Part shown: positions 53,975 through 64,000 of the stretch, in pieces
How the letters are laid out: each line of letters begins with the position of its first letter
Position numbering within the stretch: position 1 is the first letter of the stretch
Source of the DNA: Petaurus breviceps papuanus
Taxonomy: Eukaryota; Chordata; Mammalia; Diprotodontia; Petauridae
Length of the DNA: 64,000 nucleotides
Direction of reading: 5' to 3'
Assembly (NCBI GenBank): GCA_028583685.1
Contig: JAMXIF010001183.1
Span: 12,471,166-12,535,165 of the forward strand
Notes under the pieces: generated by a model
Seen by the model: the letters and a program-made list of their open reading frames with translations, nothing else
What the model was told of the DNA's origin: nothing
Database searches by the model: none
Program-made: the position numbers and the translations under genes

Positions 53975-54200
53975 AACTATAGTTGACATTTATGAAAGGC
54001 TTTAGGTTTTGCAAAGTGTTTTACAAATATGATCTCATGTTATCCTCATAACAGCCTGTGAGGTAGGTGCTATAGTTATAATTATCTCCATTTTGCAGAA
54101 AAAGAGACTGAAGTTCAGAGTCCCGGCTCTGCCCAGGGTTATACAGCTAGCAAGTGCTAGAGAGGGGATCCAAACCACCTCTTCTTCACCTGTTTCCTAG
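53975..54200 (-). mobile_element. MIR, antisense, near complete
   Basis: gttgacatttatgaaaggct, aaagtgttttacaaatatga tctcatgttatcctcataac, ctccattttgcagaaaaaga, gttatacagctagcaagtgc, ggatccaaaccacctcttc. Confidence 0.9.
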
Positions 54201-54704
54201 GATTGCTACATTCAGCAAACAACTGTACAAAACTTAGACATTTCTGCCTAATTAGGGAATGAGATCAGGGGGAGATGTTTCTGTGAGAATATTTTATCCT
54301 GGGACAAAGAGGGATTCTCCACTTCGTGATTCTGATGAGTTCTCATCTGGAAAGCTTCTGTCTGGGACTTGGCCCTTTAATCTCCCCTGCCTCCCATGAT
54401 ATAGATTGATATGGTAGGACTTGAGACAGGCAGAATGCAAACACAGAGTCAGGGAGAATGGAGGCACTGATTTATGGAATGGAGGTTAAAAAAAAGAGAT
54501 AAATATCGACAGCACAGCCAACACAGAAGCAAGGTGGCCTAACTCTGTGGCATAGGGGTGATGCCCTGATACTTGAGAGAAAGGAGGAAAATGGATTCTC
54601 TCAGGAAATGTTTGAATATAAAATTAATAGTAATACAATCCCCACTGGAAAACTGCTTTCCACTACATGTAATTTACCTGCCTTTTCCTACCAACATTAA
54701 GGGG
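54201..54704. other. No gene or clear repeat recognised
   Basis: Single-copy looking. Nothing supportable. Confidence 0.42.
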
Positions 54705-54962
54705 GCATTAAGAAAGAGAACACTGGACTTGGGGTCAGGAGACCAGAGTTCAAATCCTGCTTCAGAAACTTCTTAGCTGTTGAACCTTGAGCATGTCATT
54801 TAACCTCTTTCAGACTTAGTTTTCTCATTTGTAAAATGGGAATAATTAATAGCTCCAATTTCACACAGTTGTTGTAAAGATTAAATGAGACTATACATGT
54901 CAAGCTATTTGCAAACCTTAAAGCCCTATATAAATTACTATTATTAATTATTATTACTTCTA
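54705..54962 (+). mobile_element. MIR/CORE-SINE, complete
   Basis: gagaacactggacttggggt, agttcaaatcctgcttcaga, tctcatttgtaaaatgggaa, gttgtaaagattaaatgaga, ccctatataaattactatta tta. Confidence 0.93.
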
Positions 54963-54993
54963 CCTCTTGGTGCCATTGTAAAGCAAGTACTCT

Positions 54994-55066
54994 CTGTGTC
55001 TCTGTTTCTCTCTCTCTCTCTCTCATACACAAACATACACACACACACACAAATACACATACACAT
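54994..55066. repeat. (TC)n and (AC)n microsatellites
   Basis: TC units to about 55025, then imperfect ACAC and ACAT units. Confidence 0.93.
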
Positions 55067-55851
55067 CTTTCTGACATGATATAAAGAATTTGGAACCAGA
55101 AAGCAGTTGTCCAAGTCCCATAGTGAAAACTCAGGGACAGAAATGGACTGCAGAAAAGTTTGGGAGTTTTATTATTAAGGTAGGAGTAGGGAGAGGAATT
55201 ATAGCTAAGGTAAAGTCTAAGTCTCATAGTCTCTTCCCCATTTGGTTTTCATTGTCAATGAGGCCTATCAATATTGAAAGCTATGGTTGGGGAGAGTCCA
55301 GCCATCAACAGCTTATTTTAATAGGTTTGAGAATGGGGAAAAATACAAATTGCATTTTGGAAATACAATAGAAGACCCTGGGGGAGTGTGTCTGCCTTGG
55401 TCCACCTACTATTAGCCCTTCTGTGTTTTGTTTCAATAAAAGGGGCATGATTTATGGTCAGTTCAGATTTACCACTGACAGGGGTGGGAGGCACCTGGAG
55501 TAGAGCCCAATCTTCCTCAAGTCTTGCCACCCAGGGTGCCAGTTCCATGGAGGAGTGGCTGTATTTAGCTGTGGGTACAGGCCAGGGAGGGATCTTGCCA
55601 GTTTAGGCCACCTGCGTAGACTTGGCTGCTTCAGGAGAAAAGTCATGATGAAGCTCTTGCCTGCCCCACCTTCTGAAGTCCCATTCCCTGGGCCAAATTC
55701 TTCATAGAAGTACACCCTGCTTCCCATCCCAACATTTTTCCTGGAAGAGCAAGAATGCCATGCTGTACCCTGGAGATACCACCAAAGGGAAAGAGTTTTC
55801 AGAAACTGGGTTATATTGTGAAGGGAGTTGTCTAGGGATTGACAGTGGATC
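55067..55851. other. Repeat-poor block, no gene supported
   Basis: The minus strand holds a 131-codon frame (55458-55853) with no domain that I recognise. AATAAA-like words occur at 55433. An old LTR or retrocopy is possible but undefined. Confidence 0.38.
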
Positions 55852-56350
55852 ACAGGATCACAGAATCATAGCTGGAAGGGACCTCAGTGTCTATCTAGTT
55901 TAAATCCCTCCATTTTACAGATGAGAAAACTGAAGCCCCAGGGAGGTATAATTTGCCCAAGATCATATTACTAGTCAGTCGGTCAATAAATATTTTTTAA
56001 GTATTTGCTATATGCCAGGCACTGGGCTAAGTGCTAGAAATACAAATACAAGCCAGTAAGACAGTGCTGCCCTCCAGGAGCTTACTTTCTAATGAGAGAA
56101 GATTACATGTAAAAGGAAGCTGAAAGGGGGAGGTGGGAGGAAAAGATACGTGGCTGTGGGCAAGGTAGAGAGAGTCCCAGAACGCAACCTGGAGAGGAAT
56201 GAGACATGGTTGACCGGATGACCGGAACACCCTCCTTAAATGGAGGTTCTGAAGGAGCAACTCAATGTGAGGGAAAGGCCATGGAAGTGGAGGCATCAGA
56301 GGTGGGATTTGAACCCAGATTCCTTGACTCCAGAGCCCTTACCTTCCCCA
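55852..56350 (-). mobile_element. MIR-related SINE with L3-like tail, split by L2
   Basis: 55852-55978 (gatcacagaatcatagctgg aagggacctcagtgtctatc, cattttacagatgagaaaac) and 56303-56350 (ggtgggatttgaacccagat tccttgactcc). Confidence 0.8.
55981..56115 (-). mobile_element. L2 terminus, antisense, inside the SINE
   Basis: tcaataaatattttttaagt atttgctatatgccaggcac tgggctaagtgc, cctccaggagcttactttct aatgagag. The rest to 56300 is unassigned, perhaps more of the same L2. Confidence 0.82.
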
Positions 56351-56604
56351 CCCCCTGCACAGAAAAGAATTGGAGTTGGGATGGGGTCAGTGGAATAAGG
56401 AGAGCAGACAAGGTATTTGCATACCCTGAATCTGGCAAAAAATAATAATAATAATTGCCCCCCATCCTTTGACCTGTAGTGAAACCCCTAATCTGTGCCA
56501 GTGGGGCACCTCCCATCTCAGTAAGGCTCATGCTGCTTAGCAAAGAGCCAGAGTGCATGTCCAGCCCAGCAGACAGGAGGTTCACAAACAGAAAACCTTT
56601 GATT
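56351..56604. other. No gene or clear repeat recognised
   Basis: Includes a short (AAT)n at 56441. Nothing else. Confidence 0.4.
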
Positions 56605-57110
56605 TACTTTTTTTTTAACATTTAATTTTTATTTTTTCTCAATTACATGTAAACAAAAATGTTTAACATTTAAAAAAATTTAATTTAATTCCCTCCCTCC
56701 CTGCCTGCCCTCTCCACTCCTTGAGAAGGCAAGCAATTTTGTATAGATTCTACATATGTAGTCGTGCAAAGCAAAAGAAAACCCCAACTAGGGGTGGCTA
56801 GGTGGCACAGTCAATGCAGCACCAGCCCTGGTCAGGAGGACCTGAATTCTAATCCAGACTCAGTCACTTAATACTTACTAGCTGTGTGACCTTGGGCAAA
56901 TCACTTAACCCCAATTGCCCTGCCCTCCCCCCCAAAAAAAAAGAAAAAGAAAAGAAAAAAGAAAATACAGACAAAACAACAACAAAAAAAACCCCAAACC
57001 CAATAAAGTTTAAAAAAGTATGCTTCTATCTGCATTCAGCCTCCATTCTTTCTCTGGAGGTGGATAGCACTTTTCATTATGAGTCCTTGAGAATTGTTTT
57101 GACTTACTTT
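56605..57110 (-). mobile_element. L1 3' UTR end, antisense, split by SINE
   Basis: tttttttaacatttaatttt, tctcaattacatgtaaacaa, then after the SINE: agtatgcttctatctgcatt, ttctttctctggaggtggat agcac. Same family as 1535-1935. Confidence 0.74.
56790..56965 (+). mobile_element. Short A-tailed SINE inside L1
   Basis: ggtggctaggtggcacagtc, aggacctgaattctaatcca, agctgtgtgaccttgggcaa, C-run, A-rich tail. Confidence 0.94.
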
Positions 57111-58099
57111 TTAACACAGGGGAAAGGGGGAGTGGTCCTTGAATTGCTGGCCTTCATACTGTTTTACTTTCTCACTAAAATGTTTGTGCTTTTGTTTTAG
57201 CCTATCCCAAGTAATCTAGGTTTTTTTAAACACCACAATATTTGCAGCACCATGAATTCTTATTTCCTTTTTCAGGCCAGCTGCACACTACTTAAACATC
57301 ACAGACTTCCATTTCCTCTCCTATAGCCCTTATAGCACACAGGAGTTATTCACATCCTGCTAGCAAGGCCATCCTTTAGGTCCTGAAACTTATAGACAAG
57401 ATCCTCAGGAAGGCAAAAATATGTGTGTTTGATGTTGTGCCTTTTATTAATCAAAATAACAAGTTTATGGAGCTGTCGCCATGTGCAAAGCTTGGCAAAA
57501 ACTGAAGGATTACACACGATTCCTCCTTTCTGATCTACTACAATCATTAATACTTCTCCCTACAATCCCAGGAACCATGCTTTGGCCTGTAGCCAGCTCA
57601 TTTTTAACTGATTCAATTCAGTTTCTTTGAGTTCCCACATGTTTGCCTGACTTGAAACTCATTTATCAGGGGTGGGCTAACATCTCCTCACTAAGGCATC
57701 CTCCATAGAAAACATCATGTTCCAAAGATAAGCCAATATGTGGAAATCCTAGAGCTGGAAATATCAATAGTCGCCTCTGGTTTTTCTCTGTCATTAATAT
57801 ATCCTTCATTGTAGCTCTAACTAGGCCTGTAGACTCTGTACCTTTATGGGCTTTATCTAAGAGAAACTTGCTGGGTAAATAAAAAAAAAATCTTACCCAT
57901 TCAAAGGATGATCCTCTAAGCTAAAACATTTAAGTGGAGGATTAACAGGTACTAATGATCAATACTTGCCTACTCATCTCATGGGCAATAATGGTATATA
58001 TTAATTGATTGACTTCTGTATTTGTTGTTCCATTCCTGGCATCTCTTAGTTACTGCAGCATTGTAACCTGAGTTCATAGGTATTATGACAAAATAAAAT
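57111..58099. other. Repeat-poor block, no gene supported
   Basis: A 65-codon ATG frame on the minus strand (57350-57547) reads protein-like (KLCTWRQLHKLVILINKRHN), but I recognise no family and it is isolated. Nothing else stands out. Confidence 0.38.
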
Positions 58100-58300
58100 G
58101 TCAAGGCCAAGTGTAGAGTAACAGATGGGACACTGAACCTGGAGACTGGAAGACCTAGAATGAAACCCTTTCTCATTACTGTCTAAATGGCCCTGGCTAA
58201 GTCATTTGACCTTTTTTGCCTCAGTTTACCCATATATAAAAGGAGAGGACTCAGTGACATCTGACATCCCTTCCAACTCTAAATCTATGATCCAACAACC
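58100..58300 (+). mobile_element. MIR-related SINE with L3-like tail
   Basis: gtaacagatgggacactgaa, ctggctaagtcatttgacct, tgcctcagtttacccatata, then catcccttccaactctaaat ctatgatcc. Confidence 0.84.
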
Positions 58301-58830
58301 CTGGTTCTCTCTCAGCAATTGGTGGCAGACAAACAAGTGTTGTCCCCATGGCTAGCTAAGGATTCCCTATACCCAATGAAGTATGGCTGAGAGAGATATC
58401 TGGAATTAATTGCTTCAGCTTTCATGGATAGATTCAGTGTCCAATCATGTCCTGAGCCAGTTGTATGATAAGGCTCATTCCTGAACAAGGCTGCTGCCTC
58501 CACTACTTGTTTGCCAGAGGAAAAGTAAAACCCCTCTCAAGGTTGCCAAGCTGCTGCGAGGAAGCTTTCTCCCATGACCAGGATCTTTTACCTTCTCTTT
58601 TTTCCCAGTGTTCTTTTTGGATCTGTGGTGCTACTTTCCCAAGAGCTATAGGAGGGGTACCTCTGTAAGTCACCTTACCCAGAGCCTACCCATCAGTTGC
58701 CATGTCACTTAAATGCATTCCTGGAAAAGGCTTGTGAAATGGACTGTATGACCAAGCTGCTTGAGATCTCAGAGACAAGAAACAGTTAAGCAATGATTTA
58801 GTAGAGAGCATTGTGCATCTCAAGGCGAGG
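58301..58830. other. No gene or clear repeat recognised
   Basis: Single-copy looking. Nothing supportable. Confidence 0.42.
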
Positions 58831-58844
58831 AACAGTTTTGTCTT

Positions 58845-58991
58845 TTTTTTTTTAAGCCATTAAGTAACTTGCTTAAGGTAACACGGCCAGGTGTTTCTGG
58901 GTGGGTGCTAAGTGTCTGAGCCCGGATTCGATCCCAGGTCATCCTGACTCTGGGGCCGGTGCTCTTACTCACTGTGCTACCTGGCCGCCCC
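58845..58991 (-). mobile_element. tRNA-derived SINE, 'cagcaccac' subfamily, antisense, TSD
   Basis: T-run, acacggccaggtgtttctgg gtgggtgctaagtgtctgag, cggattcgatcccaggtcat, tgtgctacctggccgcccc. Flanks aacagttttgtctt (58831-58844) and aacaactttgtctt (58992-59005) match at 12 of 14. Confidence 0.92.
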
Positions 58992-59118
58992 AACAACTTT
59001 GTCTTTGATACTGACATTTGAGACCTTCTCTCTTTTCTTGGTCTTACTTTTATCAAAGGTTGTGGGACCCTGAAGTTAGATATCTGTGATCCCCAGTACA
59101 AAGAGCTATGTTATGTGT

Positions 59119-59364
59119 GTTAGTCATTTTTTTTCAGTCATATCTGACTTTTCCTGACCCCCTTTAGGGTTTCCTTAGTGGAGATATTGGAGTAGTTTGT
59201 CTTTTCCTTCTCCAGTTCATTTGACAGATGAGGAACTGAGGCAAACAGGGTTAAGTGACTTGCCCTGAGTCACACAACTAGTAAGTGTCTGGAGCTAGAT
59301 TTGAACTCAGATCCTTCTGACTCTAGGGTCAGTGCTCTATTCACTGCACCACCTAGCAGTCTTA
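59119..59364 (-). mobile_element. Mar-1 CORE-SINE, antisense, with TSD
   Basis: tcatatctgacttttcctga, gttaagtgacttgccctgag, ctctattcactgcaccacct agc. Flanks ctatgttatgtgt (59106-59118) and ctatattatgtgt (59365-59377) match at 12 of 13. Confidence 0.94.
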
Positions 59365-59419
59365 CTATATTATGTGTACTATATGACTATTTAACATGTG
59401 GTAGGAACAATATCTATTG

Positions 59420-59585
59420 CAGGCCTATACAACTTGTAGCCCATCTGTGGCTTATGGGTCTTGTGCTGCTTTGCTGGGCCCAAGGATTTCCTTTACATAC
59501 AAAGGATGTTTTCCTCTACATTTTTCAAGCCAACAATTGCGCCCCCCTCCAAATCCTTTGGTAGGTTACAAATTGTGCAGGCCTT
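59420..59585. mobile_element. hAT-type non-autonomous DNA transposon
   Basis: 166 bp. The left end caggcctatacaacttgtag and the reverse complement of the right end, aaggcctgcacaatttgtaa, form terminal inverted repeats. An exact 8-bp duplication, atctattg, lies at 59412-59419 and 59586-59593, the size hAT transposases make. There is no transposase frame, so it moved in trans. Confidence 0.85.
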
Positions 59586-59593
59586 ATCTATTG

Positions 59594-60037
59594 CTATTCT
59601 GATTGGGAACCATGGCAACATACCTATTGTTCTAGAAATCTGCCATGATGATCCATAATGTTTGATTGGTCCAAAGAACTTAGGTTTAAACTATTTAACT
59701 CCCTGTCACCTAAGATATGATATCCAAGAGCTTAAGTGATTGAGTTCCTCAGGTTTCTGATAATAATAATTATAAAGGAAATTAAGCCTTATTGAAATTG
59801 AAGTTGAGGTAGAGTCAGACTCCTCCCTTGGGGAAAAGATCCCCCATTTTGCCTCTGAAGTTGATTTGGTTCTTGTCTTATCAGTAACCAAAGCTACCGA
59901 AGAAAGAAAGTTGTTACAGAAATGGATGTAATGTTATCAATGGAAATGCCATTAATGAAGATGCCTTATCATTTGTTTTGCTTCTGTGCCCTAAGGATCA
60001 TGGGTCTTTCCATCTGACCTGGAGCTGAAACTCCCTA
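59594..60037. other. No gene or clear repeat recognised
   Basis: Single-copy looking. Nothing supportable. Confidence 0.42.
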
Positions 60038-60145
60038 TTGGAATGTGAGCTCTCTGAGAGCAGCAACGGTCTTGCTTTTCTGTTCTGTTTGTATTCCCAG
60101 CACTAAGTATGGTGTTTTGAATAAAGTCAGTACTTAAAAGCCTTT
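60038..60145 (+). mobile_element. L2 3' terminus
   Basis: ggaatgtgagctctctgaga gcagcaacgg, cccagcactaagtatggtgt tttgaataaagtcag. Confidence 0.84.
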
Positions 60146-60172
60146 TCATTCATTCATTCATTCATTCATTTA
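60146..60172. repeat. (CATT)n at the L2 end
   Basis: About six CATT units, grown from the tgaatgaatga-like L2 terminus. Confidence 0.92.
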
Positions 60173-60382
60173 TTTACCTAATCTATCAGTTTAGTAACCC
60201 TGTCAAAAAAAGAAATGTTTCATCCAGCCTGACATGTTCTTGATAAAGCCAACCTTTCTTTTCTACAGGTTCACCAATTATCTCTTTAATTAAATATTCT
60301 AGAATTTTGCCAAGAATCAATCAAGTCCAAGGGGATACTGGTGGCAGATTTTATTCTGTTCTTTTTTTTTAAGATTGAGACA
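60173..60382. other. RTE/L1-like patch, unassigned
   Basis: tctagaattttgccaagaat caatcaagtccaag is vaguely like antisense LINE RT sequence. Not enough to assign. Confidence 0.25.
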
Positions 60383-60436
60383 TATGATGATGATGATGAT
60401 GGTGGTGATGATGATGATGATGATGATGATGATGAC
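60383..60436. repeat. (GAT)n microsatellite
   Basis: About 17 GAT units with one GGT GGT interruption. It abuts the MIR end. Confidence 0.96.
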
Positions 60437-60705
60437 TTAGTTAACTCTTATATAGTGCTTACTCTGTGTCAGGCACCATGCTAAGTACTTTACGATTATC
60501 ATCTCATTTTGATCCTCACAACAATCCTATAAGCTAGTTGCTATTATTATCCCCATTATACAGATGAGGGAAACTGAAGCAAACAGAGGTTAAGTGACTT
60601 GTCCAGGGTCACACAGCTAGTAAGTGTCTGAGGCCAAATTTGAATTCATCTCTTTGTGACTCCAAATCTGCTGTTGCTCTCTTCATTGTGCCGCCTAGCT
60701 GCTAT
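60437..60705 (-). mobile_element. MIR/CORE-SINE, antisense, complete
   Basis: ctcttatatagtgcttactc tgtgtcaggcaccatgctaa, gatcctcacaacaatcctat, cagatgagggaaactgaagc, gtcacacagctagtaagtgt, tgtgccgcctagctgc. Confidence 0.94.
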
Positions 60706-61131
60706 CTGCCTTTCTCTACTTTTGGGGTACCTTTCCCATTGTCCATGACTTTTCAGAGATTACTGACAGTGTCTCAATCATCATATAAGCCAGTTTTCTC
60801 AGTGTACCAGATTATAGTTCTTCTGAGCCTAGTGTCTTGAAATCGTGAAGAATGGCTATTCTCACCCTGCTTATCTCTGTATCAACTCCTGTTGTTCTGT
60901 CCTTTCTTACTCTCCTTAGCAGAGAAAAAAGGAGTAAAATAAGAACTTGGAGACTGCCTCCTACACAGTATTCATCACCACTTCCCATCCTCTTTCCAAC
61001 ATGACTACACCCCACTATCCTTTTTTTCCAGAGTTAGTTTTTGATGTCCTAGCAGTAATAAGCTCACTACTTAAGGAAGGATAATGGTTAGTTTTTATGT
61101 AGTTGACTCTGTGTGTAGAAATTGCAGGGTC
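60706..61131. other. No gene or clear repeat recognised
   Basis: Single-copy looking. Nothing supportable. Confidence 0.42.
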
Positions 61132-61284
61132 GGGGCAGCTAGGTGGTGCAGTGAATAGAGTACCAGTCCTGGAGTCAGAAGGACCTGAGTTCAAATCCAG
61201 CCTCAGACACTCAACGCTTACTAGCCGTGTGACCTTGGGCAAGTGACTTAACCCCAACTGCCTTCCCCCCTCCAAAAAAAAAAG
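61132..61284 (+). mobile_element. Short A-tailed SINE, near-consensus
   Basis: ggggcagctaggtggtgcag, ccagtcctggagtcagaagg, ttactagccgtgtgaccttg, A-tail. A (TG)n patch follows near 61302. Confidence 0.95.
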
Positions 61285-61989
61285 AGTACAGGGATGCAGA
61301 ACAACATACATGTGTATGTGTATGTATGATTCTGCATCTCCTCCCAGTGGCTTGAATTTCCTTTATCTTTTTTTTTTAACATGGAACAATGGAACAAAGC
61401 ATCTCCAATATATTAGATTTGACTCAGCTTCCAATTTCATGTTTTTCCATAGCAAACACACATAATACATCAAACAATACTGAGTTCTCAAATAACCAGT
61501 CAGTTCCCTTCCTTGGGCCCATGTTGTCTATTTGGTTTTCTTCAGACATTTTTACAATTAAATGAAGCCAACTTTAGATGAAGATAAATGATGATAAATA
61601 CACCATGCAGCAACAATGCATAGTCTTTGATAAATTATTTTGGTGTGGTTTTTTTTTGTCTTGAGCTCAGATCCAAGCACTCTCTCTGATGGCTATTGCT
61701 CTCATTGCCCTGAACTCTTTGCTCTTTGGTCTCTTTACATTTTTAAAGAATGAGACCAAAATGCATATGATTAAACATTCTAATCCAGAGATTTAGACTT
61801 ATGGGAAACACAATGATTCTGAATGACACTCACATAAGTAGTTCAATTCACAATAGGTAAAGCTATAAAGATGAATGCTTTGCCATTTACTTATGCATAT
61901 TAATTGACAAATATATACATCACTTAAATAGTTAATGATTGTACTTTGTTCATTTGGGGCATATTTTGAACTTAATTGTCTGCTTATGT
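61285..61989. other. AT-rich repeat-free block, conserved-looking
   Basis: 61540-61989 has ttacttatgcatattaattg, agatgaagataaatgatgat aaat and gcatatgattaaacattc words. No coding frame. Candidate non-coding regulatory DNA. Confidence 0.4.
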
Positions 61990-62475
61990 CATGTGGAAAG
62001 AATCTTCAATGGTTCCTTCTTGGCTACTGAATTAAGTCCAGACTCCCCAACCTGATATTCAAGACTTTTAACAAATCAATCTCCATTTTACATTCCATCT
62101 TTAGCTTATATTATCCTTTCTCTCATACCATATGACTTAACTGATATAGACTACTCACTGTTCCACATACAGACCTTACACTTTTATACTATCCTGGCTC
62201 CAAACCTACTCACTCATTCCCTATGCTTGTTAATTGCCTTCTCCTCTCCCCCATACAAACCTGCCTTATCCCCCGGTGATCCTGCTGGATGTGATCTCTG
62301 CCCCTCTGGAACACTCATACTGCTTCCCACTTCTCTTCTTTGCCCATCATATTCTTTTCAACATTTTGGTTACTTATCTCTACAGCTAGATTATAAACTC
62401 ATTGATGTCAGGGGCCATCTTTGGGATCAAGTCTTTTCTGTCTTTGTATCTTCCATGGTACCTTGCATAATTCCT
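61990..62475 (+). mobile_element. L2 3' region and terminus
   Basis: gaatcttcaatggttccttc, aagtccagactccccaacct gatattcaagac, gctagattataaactcattg atgtcaggggccatc, tttgtatcttccatggtacc. Diverged. Confidence 0.72.
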
Positions 62476-62982
62476 GAACAAGGGCTAATAACATTACTGA
62501 CGCCTCTCAGACCTTGCATCCTCATTCCCAGGATCATCCTGCTTAGCTAGACACTCCTGAGTGACCAATATTTTTCAGCAATTTTTCCTCCTAGCTAATC
62601 TTATCTCCTTTCCATAGACTGTGGTTTCAAATGGTCATATTGTGCCAAGGGCAGCAGCTAATATAGTTGAACACATTTATTGAAAACCAAAAAAGATAGT
62701 TCAAATCCATGTTTTCCTGGCCCTATTCCTAGCACCACCCTGTAAATCTTAAAAAAAAAAACAACAACAACTATTATGTGGCATAACTAGGAACTAATCA
62801 AAAAATATTTTTCTCTATTGAAGATGTACATGTGCCCTCTTACCCTTCCCTACAGTTGACTGTAATGTATTTGTAGTATCAGAGGCAGCAAACAGTTTAT
62901 ATTCAGCAATGTTGCATTGGTAATGGAATGAAACACTCTACTGAAAACAGGAGTAAAGGGAGACCTGAACCCTGATCAGGCA
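62476..62982. other. No gene or clear repeat recognised
   Basis: Single-copy looking. A-run near 62751. Confidence 0.42.
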
Positions 62983-63115
62983 ATAAATATTTATTGAAAA
63001 ACTACTATGCACTAGTTGGGTACTATCCTAGGTGCTAGGGGAGATTTGAAGCAGTAAAAGTCATAGGTCCTGCCTTCTAGGAGTTAATAGTTTAATCAGG
63101 GAGGAATGACCATTA
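62983..63115 (-). mobile_element. L2 terminus, antisense
   Basis: ggcaataaatatttattgaa aaactactatgcactagttg ggtac, cctgccttctaggagttaat agtttaatcagggag. Confidence 0.8.
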
Positions 63116-63289
63116 AATGATCAAAGAATATTATAAATCAACAATAGTGTAGTAAAAATCAGAAGGGCAACAAGAGTTCAAAGATCAAAGTCCAAAGAAC
63201 AAAGCAAGGAAAGATGAAGGTTACTGTACTATTCTACACACAATTCAGAGATAGAAGTGGAATTTAGACACAGCCCACATTTGAATTAT
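63116..63289. other. Spacer, nothing recognised
   Basis: A-rich, possibly a continuation of the L2 3' end. Confidence 0.35.
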
Positions 63290-63830
63290 TTTTCTTCATG
63301 GGTCAATTATTTAATTTTTAAATCAAGTCATTTTATCTTTTTTCAAAAAAAGATAAATCTGTTGTTGCTTTTTGTTTTATGCCACAGTCCTTTACCCTTA
63401 AGATCTACCCTTCGTTGAACACTTCCATCCCCTTGTAACCACCTCTCCCCTCCAAAAAAAGTCTTAAGCAAAACCAACCAACATTGTGTACCATCATCGG
63501 ACTATGTATATAATGCTTTCCACGTCAATGGTCCTAACTTCTTTGAGAGGTAAAAGATATATTTCCTTATTACTTCACTAGGACTGATATTGTTCTACCA
63601 TTCATCACAATTTGGCTGCTTTTTAGTGTTGTTACCATTTAAGTTGCTGTAGTCATCACTTACATTTTTCTCTTGATTCACTTTTCTTTCTTTACTCAGC
63701 ATCATACAAGTCCTCTCTATGTGTCTCTGAATTTTTCATATTCATCATTTGTCATGGTACAATAAACCATCCCTCCCCCAATCCAGCCATTTTTGTAGAG
63801 TCATCTCAAAACAACAATCTTCTGGCCATA
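63290..63830 (-). mobile_element. L1-like 3' end, antisense, diverged
   Basis: tttttctcttgattcacttt, ttactcagcatcatacaagt cctctctatgtgtctctgaa, atttgtcatggtacaataaa ccatcc, caatccagccatttttg parallel the reversed L1 segment containing ctgcatcagttcatgtaagt and catttcttatagcacaatag. Family assignment tentative. Confidence 0.5.
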
Positions 63831-64000
63831 TCTATACTTGTACTGAGTTAAAACTAAAATCAACATGATACAATTCCTAAAACATTAGAGAAAGATGAAT
63901 AGGAATTGGTTCTGGCTTGGTCAAATATGTAGATATATTTGCCTGGCTTGCTCCTGCAACACAATCCTGTGTAAATCATCTTCCCTTTCTGCCATCTGAG
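63831..64000. other. End of window, nothing recognised
   Basis: Spacer sequence running off the right edge. Confidence 0.4.

Noticed and set aside
55458-55853. 131-codon minus-strand frame
   Set aside because: No recognisable domain, and overlapping frames are also open. Kept only as an unassigned block.

Overview
The window is mammalian nuclear DNA, almost certainly marsupial. It holds dozens of tRNA-derived CORE-SINEs of the Mar-1 type, whose 3' ends match the Bov-B/RTE tail (near 8100 the + strand reads gagttggacactactga). It also holds many short A-tailed relatives, MIR/Ther-type SINEs, L2 3' ends, and an L1 with a long gap between ORF1 and ORF2. I found no bacterial or viral gene organisation and no operon. 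No open frame can be defended as a host protein-coding gene. All open frames are short, many lack an ATG, and the longest lie in (CT)n/(GA)n arrays or in the L1. The window is best read as intergenic or intronic DNA.

Layout. 1-9,000: simple repeats, SINEs and L2 pieces around two quiet stretches, plus a strong CTCF-like motif at 8676. 9,768-11,033: an L2 carrying a probable retrocopied 3' UTR and a 300-bp (GA)n array. 11,180-14,300: SINE/L2 mosaic and a 79-bp mariner-like hairpin element. 15,250-17,515: a deeply nested stack of L2, MIR, Mar-1, an unnamed repeat and an unidentified 650-bp insertion. 18,900-23,850: MIR and L2. 24,262-26,745: an L1 3' end split by the longest copy of the unnamed repeat, then an isolated LTR and L2 coding remnant. 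26,946-39,000: MIR/L2/Mar-1, a tRNA-Ile-like SINE, and a 10-base assembly gap at 38,984. 39,000-40,100: quiet sequence. 40,100-45,100: mosaic with a second LTR copy and a quiet block at 43,840-44,700. 45,547-49,560: a minus-strand L1 that keeps its 5' half but ends inside the reverse transcriptase. 51,900-53,400: degraded RTE LINE. 59,412-59,593: a hAT-type element with perfect 8-bp target duplications. 61,300-62,000: AT-rich quiet sequence. The rest is MIR, L2 and L1 3' ends.

No genes act together here. What the window does show is a readable insertion history: clean target-site duplications on many SINEs date them as younger than the MIR and L2 copies they split. Several repeat-free blocks rich in homeodomain, octamer or GATA-like words are candidate conserved non-coding elements, but only a cross-species alignment could establish that. 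I found no previously undescribed functional system. The most original items are the unnamed three-copy repeat family, the retrocopied 3' UTR, the hAT and mariner-type miniature elements, and the 3'-truncated L1. Repeat boundaries are by eye and may be off by 5-20 bases unless a target duplication fixes them.
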